A DNA stretch of 64,000 nt from Methanoperedens sp049303315 (lineage in GTDB: Archaea; Halobacteriota; Methanosarcinia; Methanosarcinales; Methanoperedenaceae). The position numbers were made by a program, and so were the translations under genes. Positions 15,956-23,541 of the stretch are shown in pieces (position 1 is the stretch's first letter; each line of letters begins with the position of its first letter). The stretch covers positions 146,901 to 210,900 of the forward strand of contig JBAQMZ010000053.1 of assembly GCA_049303315.1 (NCBI GenBank), read 5' to 3'. Under the pieces are notes generated by a model. It worked only from the letters and a program-made list of their open reading frames with translations, was not told where the DNA came from and did not search any database.

Positions 15956-17440
15956 ATGTTCAAAAAAGTGCTGATAGCAAACCGGGGTGAAATCGCAATT
16001 CGTGTCATGCGCGCGTGCAGGGAGCTTGACGTTAAGACTGTTGCAGTTTATAGCGAGGTCGATAAGAACGCCCTTTTTGCAAAATATGCCGATGAGGCTC
16101 ATTATATAGGTCCCGCCCCGGCGTCCCAGAGCTACCTGAATATGGATGCCATACTTGATGTTGCGCATAAAACAGGAGCGGAAGCAATTCATCCCGGTTA
16201 TGGCTTCCTTGCCGAGAACCCCGAGTTTGCAGGCAGGTGCGAAAAAGAAGGAATAAAATTCATAGGCCCTTCAAGTCATACAATTGAAAGCGTGGGTAGC
16301 AAAATTGAAGCCAAGAAGACCATGAAAGCCGCGGGCATCCCGGTCATACCCGGAAGCGAGAACGGTATTGAAGACCTGGATTCGGCAGTGGAAGTTGCAG
16401 AAAAGATAGGTTATCCTGTCATCGTGAAAGCTTCGGCAGGCGGCGGCGGCATAGGAATGAAAGTTGTGCGGAAAACAAGCGAGCTTCAGGAAACCCTCGA
16501 ATCGACCCGGAGAGTGGCAAAATCATCGTTCGGTGATGCCACGGTATTCATAGAAAAATACCTCGAAGAACCGCGCCATATCGAATTCCAGATACTTGCG
16601 GATTCATACGGAAATATCATCCACGTTGGAGACCGCGAATGTTCTATCCAGCGAAGGCACCAGAAACTGATTGAGGAATCCCCTTCTCCCATAATGACGC
16701 CGGAATTGAGGAAACGGATGGGCTCTGATGCAGTGAAAGCCGCCGCATCTGTCAATTATACCAATGCCGGAACAATCGAATTCCTTTATTCCAAAGGGAA
16801 CTACTATTTCCTTGAAATGAACACACGCTTGCAGGTGGAACATCCCATAACCGAAGTGGTAACAGGAGTTGACCTTGCGAAGGAGCAAATAAGGATTGCA
16901 GCGGGCGAAAAGTTAAGCTACAAGCAGGAGGATATCCGCCAGATTGGCTGGGCAATCGAATGCCGCCTGAATGCTGAAGACCCGCTTAACAACTTTACGC
17001 CAGCGCCAGGGAAATTGCGAAGATACCGTTCATCAGGCGGTCCGGGTGTGAGGGTGGACAGCGGCGTGCATACGGGATTCACCATAACGCCGTTCTACGA
17101 TTCGCTTATCTCGAAACTCACGGTATGGGGCAGGGACAGGAATGAAGCCATTGCAAGAATGAAACGCGCATTGTACGAATATATCATTGTCGGGGTAACT
17201 ACAAATATATCTTTCCACAAAGCTGTTATGAATAACGAATATTTCAGGCGCGGTGAGCTGACCACGCATTTCATTGAAGACCATAATATCATTGCAGAGG
17301 TTGAAAAAATAGTAGCGGCTGAAAAAGAAAAAGGCGCAACTCTGGCTTCGGCTCTTGGCGCGGACGATAAGAAAGTAGCTGCAATAACGGTTGCTGTCGG
17401 TGCATACATGCAGAATGCAAAAGCAGGGGGAGCTAAATGA
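15956..17440 (+). CDS. pycA: pyruvate carboxylase subunit A (biotin carboxylase)
   Basis: 494 residues with the three biotin carboxylase domains: an N-terminal MFKKVLIANRGEIAIRV, an ATP-grasp with KASAGGGGIGMKVV near residue 160, HIGDRECS-like VGDRECSIQRRHQK, and EMNTRLQVEHPITE for catalysis. It carboxylates the biotin of PycB at the expense of ATP. It starts three bases after pycB. The last ~40 residues are a short alanine/lysine-rich tail. The stop TGA overlaps the first ATG of an inserted repeat element (ATGA), so translation can pass through the element to birA. Confidence 0.95.
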   Translation: MFKKVLIANRGEIAIRVMRACRELDVKTVAVYSEVDKNALFAKYADEAHYIGPAPASQSYLNMDAILDVAHKTGAEAIHPGYGFLAENPEFAGRCEKEGIKFIGPSSHTIESVGSKIEAKKTMKAAGIPVIPGSENGIEDLDSAVEVAEKIGYPVIVKASAGGGGIGMKVVRKTSELQETLESTRRVAKSSFGDATVFIEKYLEEPRHIEFQILADSYGNIIHVGDRECSIQRRHQKLIEESPSPIMTPELRKRMGSDAVKAAASVNYTNAGTIEFLYSKGNYYFLEMNTRLQVEHPITEVVTGVDLAKEQIRIAAGEKLSYKQEDIRQIGWAIECRLNAEDPLNNFTPAPGKLRRYRSSGGPGVRVDSGVHTGFTITPFYDSLISKLTVWGRDRNEAIARMKRALYEYIIVGVTTNISFHKAVMNNEYFRRGELTTHFIEDHNIIAEVEKIVAAEKEKGATLASALGADDKKVAAITVAVGAYMQNAKAGGAK

Positions 17441-17645
17441 AAAACTTTATGAAAGTTTTATCAAAAACCGTTGCGCCGCTTTACTTCGCAGACACGTATG
17501 CCCACAGGCATACGTGGATACCGCATAAAGCGAGGTGTCGCTTTTTTGAAACCTTTAGCAAAGACAACACGTATGCTTCCGCATACGTGGACACGCCCTC
17601 CCGAGGCGTGACTCGGGACGTCATAAAGGGGCGTGACCCTTTATG
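17437..17645 (+). repeat. modular hairpin element between pycA and birA (copy 1)
   Basis: The segment runs exactly from an ATG overlapping the pycA stop to the ATG of birA. It resembles the inverted segment at 43704-43883, with the same ends (ATGAAAAACTTT..., ...CCCTTTATG) and a shared core (GGCGTGACTCGGGA). It is a chain of hairpins: AAAACTTT-ATG-AAAGTTTT, CACGTATGCC-CACA-GGCATACGTG, ACGTATGC-TTCC-GCATACGT, TCCCGAG-GCGTGA-CTCGGGA and CATAAAGGG-GCGTGA-CCCTTTATG. The last one encloses the birA start codon. A 69-codon frame spans it (17437-17646), ending in an ATGA overlap with birA. The frame may exist only to couple translation. Confidence 0.8.
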
Positions 17646-18617
17646 AATATTAAAGATAAAATTCTTGAAAAACTCATACTAAGCAAAGGTAAACGGGCTT
17701 CAGGAGAAAATCTGGCGCACGAACTTTCAGTTTCAAGAACGGCTATATGGAAACACATCAAGGCATTAAGGGATGAGGGCTATATGATTGATTCTTCAAC
17801 AAATCTTGGGTATTCACTGATGAACACCCCTGATACATTGACTCCCGGTGATATTAAAGCCGGACTTAAAACAGGTGTAATTGGAAAGGATATTAAATAT
17901 TTTAAGGAAACCGAAAGCACTAACATAATTGCACGGGAAATGGCAGGTTCAGTCGAAGAGGGAACGGTTGTGATAGCAGAATCCCAGACTGGCGGGCGGG
18001 GACGCCTCGGTCGGAAATGGCTCTCACCCGAAGGCGGCATATGGCTTTCCATAATCCTGAAACCACGGATACAACCGCAGTACGCGCCGAGAATTACGCT
18101 TCTTGCAGGCGTATCTGTGGCAAAAACAATCCGGAGCCTGGGTATTCCTGCAAAAATAAAATGGCCTAACGACGTTTTGATAAACGGGAAAAAAGTATGC
18201 GGAATCCTCACAGAGATTGAGGCGGAAATCGACATGATAGAATATTGTGTGGTAGGAATCGGAATAGATGCCAATGTGGATACCGAATCATTCCCGGAAG
18301 AAATCAGGGACAGTTCAACATCATTGAAAAAAGAGCTGGGACATGAGATAAATCGCGTGGATTTCGTGCAGAAGCTCTTGTCGGAATTCGATGCCCTTTA
18401 TTTGAAATTCCAGAAGGATGAGTTCCCGTCCATACTTGAAGAATGGAGGAATATGTCCGCCACCATCGGGGAATGGGTCAAGATAACGACCCAGAGCAGG
18501 ACAATATACGGTGAAGCGATTGGTGTGGACAATGAAGGCGCGCTGATTCTGGAAACAGATGAAGGAAAACTTGAAAAAATAGTCGCAGGGAACTGCGAGC
18601 ATCTAAGGAGACCCTGA
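17643..18617 (+). CDS. birA: bifunctional biotin protein ligase / repressor BirA
   Basis: 324 residues. The N-terminal winged helix (residues ~1-60: ENLAHELSVSRTAIWKHIKALRDEGY) is followed by the ligase domain with GGRGRLGRKW (biotinyl-AMP loop), KWPNDVLINGKKVCGIL and a C-terminal SH3-like part. It attaches biotin to the PycB carrier lysine and may repress biotin genes through the winged helix. It lies downstream of pycB-pycA with a repeat element in between. Its ATG is part of the element's closing hairpin, so access of ribosomes could depend on translation through the element. Confidence 0.95.
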   Translation: MNIKDKILEKLILSKGKRASGENLAHELSVSRTAIWKHIKALRDEGYMIDSSTNLGYSLMNTPDTLTPGDIKAGLKTGVIGKDIKYFKETESTNIIAREMAGSVEEGTVVIAESQTGGRGRLGRKWLSPEGGIWLSIILKPRIQPQYAPRITLLAGVSVAKTIRSLGIPAKIKWPNDVLINGKKVCGILTEIEAEIDMIEYCVVGIGIDANVDTESFPEEIRDSSTSLKKELGHEINRVDFVQKLLSEFDALYLKFQKDEFPSILEEWRNMSATIGEWVKITTQSRTIYGEAIGVDNEGALILETDEGKLEKIVAGNCEHLRRP

Positions 18618-18621
18618 TATT

Positions 18622-19047
18622 ATGGAATTAAAACACATTATAGTTGTCGCCGGACTCATTGTTTCAATACTTTTTAGCGGATGTTTATCAGAAAATACTT
18701 TTAAAACAAAAGATACGGTCTTTGAGCTCAAGCCGGGAGAGGTGACCATCAAGAACGGTGAAACCGGCGAGGTCAAGATCAAAGTTGCCAATGACGGGAA
18801 ATCCATCATTCATCCTGTTGTCCGGTTTAACGTGAACTCAAGCGATAGCCGTTATGTGAATTTTACCCCTGAAAGTTACGATTTAGGCGTTCTGCGTCCG
18901 GGTGAGGATTCCGGATTCAGGGTAGTGGAAATAAGGGCAACACTTGCGGCTGGGACTGAGATAAAATATCAGGCGAAGGCTGAACTGGTTTATAATGGTA
19001 CTGCGGTCAGAGAGGGCAAAGAAATTCTCATTACGGTCAAGGGGTAG
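18622..19047 (+). CDS. secreted lipoprotein with an Ig-like domain
   Basis: 141 residues. An N-terminal signal with lipobox LFSGC (lipid cysteine near residue 21) anchors the product outside the membrane. The remainder (~residues 30-140) is all beta with alternating pattern (VFELKPGEVTIKNGETGEVKIKVAND, then VVRFNVNSSDSRYVNFTPESYDLGVLRPGED), resembling an Ig-like or CARDB-type adhesion fold. It starts four bases after birA and two bases before the next gene, so it is probably cotranscribed. No enzymatic motif; role unknown. Confidence 0.6.
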   Translation: MELKHIIVVAGLIVSILFSGCLSENTFKTKDTVFELKPGEVTIKNGETGEVKIKVANDGKSIIHPVVRFNVNSSDSRYVNFTPESYDLGVLRPGEDSGFRVVEIRATLAAGTEIKYQAKAELVYNGTAVREGKEILITVKG

Positions 19048-19049
19048 CT

Positions 19050-19679
19050 ATGCACGACGAATTAAAAGAGCGATTGAAACAAATTGAAATTGACTACAAC
19101 GGGAAAGCTTTCCGGGATATTGTCAACCAGGTGAAAAAAGATAAGACCAATGATGATGAGCTTTTAAAGCAAATAGAAAACATAAGCCAGGAAAGGTTCC
19201 GGGGAAATGTCGCTTTTACTGTCGGTGTACCAGCCGGGAACATACTGGAGGGCGTTATCACAATTGCCGCCATAATCCTGGCATTCCAGGCAACCTCAAA
19301 CTGGATGCTGTATGCTAGCGCCCTTATTTTGATGACCACGCTTCACCCGCTTTCACATTATATCACAGGCGCTTTATCCGGCATCAGGTTCACGCATTAT
19401 TATCTCAACGGTCCTGCCCGGATTGAGCCGACGCTTCGGATAGATTATTCCTCATACCTGAAAGCTCATGCAAAGGAAAGGGCGCTCATGCATGTATCCG
19501 GCGTTATAGGGACTGTCGCAGCGCCTGTGATTATGGCTTTCATAGCTATTTTCAGGGGTGAAAATGCAGCATCGGTGAATCTCTTTTATCTTTTCATATT
19601 GCTTATTGTCTTTGAACTTTTGACTTCAACAAAGATAGGGGATTTGATGAAAGCGAAGAGGGAGTACGGCTACAGGTAA
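19050..19679 (+). CDS. conserved membrane protein
   Basis: 209 residues: a charged N-terminal helix region (~60 residues) followed by about four transmembrane segments (NILEGVITIAAIILAF, WMLYASALILMTTL, VSGVIGTVAAPVIMAFIAIF, LFYLFILLIVFELL). TLHPLSHYITG between segments 2 and 3 carries two histidines, as in some membrane metalloproteins, but no HExxH is present. It ends with a basic cytoplasmic tail. It is two bases downstream of the lipoprotein; a membrane pair is plausible. I recognise no named family. Confidence 0.5.
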   Translation: MHDELKERLKQIEIDYNGKAFRDIVNQVKKDKTNDDELLKQIENISQERFRGNVAFTVGVPAGNILEGVITIAAIILAFQATSNWMLYASALILMTTLHPLSHYITGALSGIRFTHYYLNGPARIEPTLRIDYSSYLKAHAKERALMHVSGVIGTVAAPVIMAFIAIFRGENAASVNLFYLFILLIVFELLTSTKIGDLMKAKREYGYR

Positions 19680-19737
19680 CCAACTATTTATACCCTGGAA
19701 AACAATATTTCGTTTGAGAATAAAAGTGGGAACGCAT

Positions 19738-20469
19738 ATGAAACAGATACAGGTAACACTCACACCCGGTGAATCAAAAAGAATTATTGCCATGGGAGTA
19801 AAAAAACTCCCGGTTGTCCGGCAGGCGCTGGAAAAGGGAATAATCCTGATAACCCTCGGCACCACCAATGCGTATGTGGCAGAAGAGCTTACGGGCAGGA
19901 AAATCGACCATTTAAGATACGCCGCAGGTTACATCGACGGGACTGCCGCAGTCGTGCCGCAGGAAAAACGGCTGCCCATGATTGCTTTGAAAAACGGCAA
20001 AGAAGTGAGCGCCGAGAACATAATCAATGAAATGACATCACAGGACGTGATTATAAAAGGGGCAAACGCCATCGACCCTGACGGCATAGCAGGTGTGATG
20101 CTGGCAAATCCTATGGGCGGCACAACGGGAAACATAACAGGACCAGTCATGGCAAAAGGCATTAATCTTGTCATCCCGGTGGGTCTTGAAAAATCCATTC
20201 CATACTCAATAATCGAGATTTCAAAAAGAATCGGCATCCAGCGCTGCATTAAAGCAACGGGTCTTCCTGTTGGGATGGCGCCGCTTGCGGGTAAAGTCGT
20301 TACCGAAGTCGAGGCGCTTACGCTTCTGGGCGCAGAGGACGTTTTCCCGATAGGAGCAGGGGGCGTGGAAGGCGGTGAAGGTTCCATAACCCTGTGCGTT
20401 ATTGGCGAAAGAGCAGAGGAGATTTTTGAACTTGTGCAGAAGGTGAAGGAGAAAAAAGGAGAACTTTAA
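19738..20469 (+). CDS. conserved archaeal protein of unknown function
   Basis: About 243 residues from the ATG at 19738 (a TTG at 19714 is also in frame). A TATA-like CTATTTATAC lies about 50 bases before the ATG. The sequence is a soluble alpha/beta protein with glycine-rich loops: IITLGTTNAYVAEEL-type segment near residue 40, MLANPMGGTTGNITGPVMAKG near 120 and FPIGAGGVEGGEGSITLCVIG near the end. These glycine clusters look like a nucleotide or phosphate site but match no family I can name. It is independently transcribed, between the membrane protein and htpX. Confidence 0.6.
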   Translation: MKQIQVTLTPGESKRIIAMGVKKLPVVRQALEKGIILITLGTTNAYVAEELTGRKIDHLRYAAGYIDGTAAVVPQEKRLPMIALKNGKEVSAENIINEMTSQDVIIKGANAIDPDGIAGVMLANPMGGTTGNITGPVMAKGINLVIPVGLEKSIPYSIIEISKRIGIQRCIKATGLPVGMAPLAGKVVTEVEALTLLGAEDVFPIGAGGVEGGEGSITLCVIGERAEEIFELVQKVKEKKGEL

Positions 20470-20533
20470 CGGTTCCTTTAATTATAGTTTAAAACAAAAC
20501 AATTTAAAATATCTTTGCGATCATGGGGTTAAA

Positions 20534-21427
20534 ATGGTAAAGTGGTACCGTGACTATGGGCTTGAAGCGCGCATGATGCTGACCATGTTCTTACTTTCCG
20601 CGCTCTATCTTTTCTTCCTGGTTGTTTTGTATTATTACGGAGGGGTAGGGACATCCAGCCTGGCGGTTTTTGCCGGGGCTTTCATGCTTATCCAGTTTTT
20701 CTTTTCAGATAAGCTCGTACTCTGGAGCACGGGCGGGCGCATTGTAAGCGAGCAGGAAGAACCGCGGCTCCATGAAACAATATCAAGGCTCTGTGCGATA
20801 GCGGAGCTGCCCAAACCTAAAATCGCCATCGTGGAGAGCAATGTTCCCAATGCGTTTGCAACAGGCAGGAGCAAGGACAGCGCGGTAGTGGCGGTGACGA
20901 CTTCCCTGAAACAGAGGTTAAGCCAGCCTGAGCTTGAAGCCGTGCTGGCTCATGAGTTGACCCATGTAAAGAACCGCGATATGCTTGTCATCACGATTGC
21001 AAGCTTCCTGTCCACGGTCGCTTTTTTCCTTGTGCGTTCTATCCTGTTTTTCGGCCTAGGGAGCGGCGGCAGCCGTAACCGCAGGGATTCAGGCGGCGCG
21101 GCGCTGCTCTGGGTTGTTTCCCTGCTGGTCTGGATTATAAGTTTCCTCCTCATCCGCGCCCTTTCAAGATACCGCGAGTTCGCAGCAGACAGGGGTTCTG
21201 CAATAATCACAGGCAAGCCTTCGAATCTTGCCTCAGCACTTATTGCAATAAGCGGAGTAATGGAGCGCGTGCCCGACCGCGACCTGCGTGAAGTGGAAGG
21301 CATGAATGCTTTCTTTATCATACCAGCGATTTCAAGTAATTCGATTATGAATCTCTTCGCGACCCATCCGCCGATAGAGGCGCGCATCCGGGCGCTTCGG
21401 AAAATGGAGCGGGAAATGGTATTTTAA
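20534..21427 (+). CDS. htpX: membrane zinc metalloprotease HtpX (M48)
   Basis: 297 residues. Two N-terminal transmembrane segments (residues ~15-60), then the catalytic HELTHVKNRD (HExxH) near residue 140, two more hydrophobic segments, and the third zinc ligand in SRYREFAADRGS. The family degrades misfolded membrane proteins with the active site facing the cytoplasm. It ends with FATHPPIEARIRALRKME, the standard HtpX tail. It is preceded by an AT-rich promoter stretch (TTTAAAATATC) and followed 20 bases later by an RNase H gene. Confidence 0.95.
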   Translation: MVKWYRDYGLEARMMLTMFLLSALYLFFLVVLYYYGGVGTSSLAVFAGAFMLIQFFFSDKLVLWSTGGRIVSEQEEPRLHETISRLCAIAELPKPKIAIVESNVPNAFATGRSKDSAVVAVTTSLKQRLSQPELEAVLAHELTHVKNRDMLVITIASFLSTVAFFLVRSILFFGLGSGGSRNRRDSGGAALLWVVSLLVWIISFLLIRALSRYREFAADRGSAIITGKPSNLASALIAISGVMERVPDRDLREVEGMNAFFIIPAISSNSIMNLFATHPPIEARIRALRKMEREMVF

Positions 21428-21447
21428 CAGGTTTTTGAACACTTTTT

Positions 21448-21855
21448 ATGAGCTGCATATTATTTTTTGACGGCGCATGCAGGGGGAATCCCGGACCAAT
21501 GGCTATCGGGGTTGTATTAATGAAAAATGGCAAAAAACTCGGTGAACTCTCAAAACGGCTTGGTATCGGGACAAACAACATTGCAGAATGGAACGCGTTG
21601 ATAGAAGGATTAAAACTTGCAATTGCACATGGATGCAGGGAACTTGAAGTGCGCGGGGACAGCCAGCTTGTCATAAAGCAGATAAAAGGACAATACAGGG
21701 TGAAAAGCGAAAACCTCATACCGCTGTTCAATGAAGCAAAAAAACTGTGCGGTAATTTTAAGGAAATTGATTTTAAATGGATTAACAGGGAAGATAATGC
21801 CCGTACTGATACATTATCGAACAATGCGCTCGATATGAAAATCCGGGAAAAATAA
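21448..21855 (+). CDS. rnhA: ribonuclease HI
   Basis: 135 residues. Catalytic acids in the RNase H fold are visible: D8 in FFDGACRGNPGP, E47 in NNIAEWNAL and D71 in VRGDSQLVIKQIKG, with the late aspartate in NREDNARTDTLSN. It degrades RNA in RNA-DNA hybrids. The short form without an N-terminal binding domain resembles archaeal/YpdQ-type enzymes. It is 20 bases downstream of htpX and convergent with the sensor gene at 21876 across a 20-base AT-rich gap. Confidence 0.9.
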   Translation: MSCILFFDGACRGNPGPMAIGVVLMKNGKKLGELSKRLGIGTNNIAEWNALIEGLKLAIAHGCRELEVRGDSQLVIKQIKGQYRVKSENLIPLFNEAKKLCGNFKEIDFKWINREDNARTDTLSNNALDMKIREK

Positions 21856-21875
21856 AAAAAAGAAAAGGGCAGGAA

Positions 21876-23042
21876 TTATTTCTTTTCGTGCGCCTGTTCG
21901 AGGTCTTTGGCAGTTCCAACAAGAATCTTCTTGAATCCTTCAATCATCACTGCAAGGTCTCCAATCTCGTCGTCTGACTGCGCCTTTATCTCTGCTGTGA
22001 AATCCCCGCCAGCTACTCTCGTAGTTGATTCCACTATGTTATCAAGAGGCTTGAGGATGTATTTATTCACAAGCAGGACAACTATTAAACTGACGGCAAT
22101 AGCAGCAATTATAGCTGTTATAAGGACAAAGTTGCTGTTTTGTCTGGTTGCCTGCTCGAAATTAGTCACATCGATGACAACGACGACTGTTCCGACAGCC
22201 ACGCCGCCAGCATCATATAACGGGAATCCGCCGCTTAAGTAAGTTGAGGAACCTTTCTGGTATTTATTGAATACCGCTCCCTTTTCGGGAACATTCGACA
22301 ACCGGCCTTCATCTTTTGCTACGAATGAACTAATATCTTCAGTTGTGGTATCAATCGCAACATAGTCCTTCAGGTCATCATAGTTATCCCTTAATCCTTT
22401 AGCGTCACGTGTTGTTTTCCAATCTTCATGTTTTATATATTGTTTATTGATGAAAAGACCAAAATCCTCATTGGTTTGCTTTTTCATTACTTTCAGGAAG
22501 TGGTCGATTTCCTCTCCCAGTTCGATGTACCCTATAAGATTTGTACCATCATAATACGGGTGAACGACCCTGAGCGCAAATGCGGTCTTACCCAGTTCCA
22601 ATCCGGAACCGAATCCATTGGTTGCTGCCGATTTCTGAAAGGTTTTCCTTGTTATCTTATCGCCGAACTGGTCCTTGCTGTGCATCCTGATGAAATTCGT
22701 GCCATTGGGCAGGTGTATGTAGAAATGCGTCATCCCGAATTCATCTTTCAATTGCTTGTGAATAGGATACCCATAGTTATACAATTCTGTCCTGTTGTTC
22801 TTCAAATATATTGCTTTGAGTTCCTTGTTGGTAAGAAGAGCTTCAATCGTGCCGGATAACATTTTAATGTCGTTATCTTCAAGATTATAGAACAGCTCTT
22901 TTGCATTTCCGACCGAATTCTGGCCTTCATCCTGGATGTTTTTTTCCATTGCGTTCGTGAAAGTATAATAAAATATACCAGTAAGCAATGCTATCCCGAT
23001 TACTATTATAGGCAGTAGTTTGAATTTTACACTGATTCTCAT
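21876..23042 (-). CDS. membrane sensor: extracellular dCache-like domain plus HAMP, no output domain
   Basis: 388 residues: an N-terminal transmembrane helix (~7-28), an extracellular sensory region of ~260 residues resembling dCache (HFYIHLPNGTNFIRMHSKDQFGD; VVHPYYDGTNLIGYIELGEEID), a second transmembrane helix (~297-322) and a HAMP domain (NKYILKPLDNIVESTTRVAGGDF). It stops soon after HAMP (EQAHEKK), so there is neither a kinase nor a methyl-accepting output domain. It may modulate the MCPs next to it, or be a truncated MCP. A 65-residue gene lies eight bases upstream and shares its promoter. Confidence 0.8.
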   Translation of the reverse strand: MRISVKFKLLPIIVIGIALLTGIFYYTFTNAMEKNIQDEGQNSVGNAKELFYNLEDNDIKMLSGTIEALLTNKELKAIYLKNNRTELYNYGYPIHKQLKDEFGMTHFYIHLPNGTNFIRMHSKDQFGDKITRKTFQKSAATNGFGSGLELGKTAFALRVVHPYYDGTNLIGYIELGEEIDHFLKVMKKQTNEDFGLFINKQYIKHEDWKTTRDAKGLRDNYDDLKDYVAIDTTTEDISSFVAKDEGRLSNVPEKGAVFNKYQKGSSTYLSGGFPLYDAGGVAVGTVVVVIDVTNFEQATRQNSNFVLITAIIAAIAVSLIVVLLVNKYILKPLDNIVESTTRVAGGDFTAEIKAQSDDEIGDLAVMIEGFKKILVGTAKDLEQAHEKK

Positions 23043-23050
23043 AATTTCAC

Positions 23051-23248
23051 CTACAGGCTTGCCCCAAGGACTTCCCTTGCAGCATCCTTTATTTTCTTAA
23101 TCTTTTCAGCATCGTCAGGAGTATTTTCATTAAAAGCCATTAATACGCCTGATTTGAGACCGATTTTTCCTCTCGTAATCATTTTGTCCAGACTTTTTTG
23201 TGAGATTATCTCATCTATTTTTTTGGACATTTCATATAGTTGTCCCAT
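23051..23248 (-). CDS. small soluble protein upstream of the sensor
   Basis: 65 residues from the ATG at 23248, chosen because GGAGGAT lies five bases upstream; longer starts lack this. It is helical and charged (MSKKIDEIISQKSLDKMITRGKI), with NTPDDAEKIKKIKDAAREVLG at the end. It is first of a two-gene operon with the dCache-HAMP sensor and carries the island's shared promoter type (23307-23340). No family recognised. Its position suggests a partner of that output-less sensor. Confidence 0.6.
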   Translation of the reverse strand: MGQLYEMSKKIDEIISQKSLDKMITRGKIGLKSGVLMAFNENTPDDAEKIKKIKDAAREVLGASL

Positions 23249-23306
23249 TTTATCCTCCTCCAGGCTAACGCCACATGTGGATTCCCGTAGCGTTTGTAAG
23301 AACATA

Positions 23307-23340
23307 CCTTTAAATGTGAGTGAGAAATACGTGTGAAAAG
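23307..23340 (-). promoter_or_regulatory. TTCACA tandem-hexamer promoter of the sensor operon
   Basis: On the minus strand: TTCACA (23337-23332), then TTCTCA exactly 11 bases on (23326-23321), then TTTAAAGG 12 bases after that (23314-23307). The proximal hexamer has one change from TTCACA. The start codon is 58 bases past the box. Confidence 0.6.
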
Positions 23341-23369
23341 ACAAGTTTTACAGGTTTAGCGGGTATGGC

Positions 23370-23426
23370 TTCTTCTTGATTTAATTTTGAAATTCCCGTC
23401 TGCAATTCGATTGAGAGTTTCGCACC
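23370..23426 (-). pseudogene. C-terminal remnant of an MCP
   Basis: Translating the minus strand gives GAKLSIELQTGISKLNQEE. The intact MCPs next door end with the same pattern (LAKLSTDLQAEVAMFNLGEE, LARLSSELQVEVSKFKLGD). Nothing upstream in this frame looks like the rest of an MCP, so this appears to be the tail of a decayed or deleted fourth receptor. It is short, so the match is suggestive. Confidence 0.5.
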
Positions 23427-23541
23427 AATGTATACAGCCGGAATCAGCAATATAATAACAGACCTTGAAGCAAGGATTTTAAAATGATTATAAGGTAGGA
23501 ACCAAATGCTAACATTATATTGAAAGAAATGCCAGTAATCC

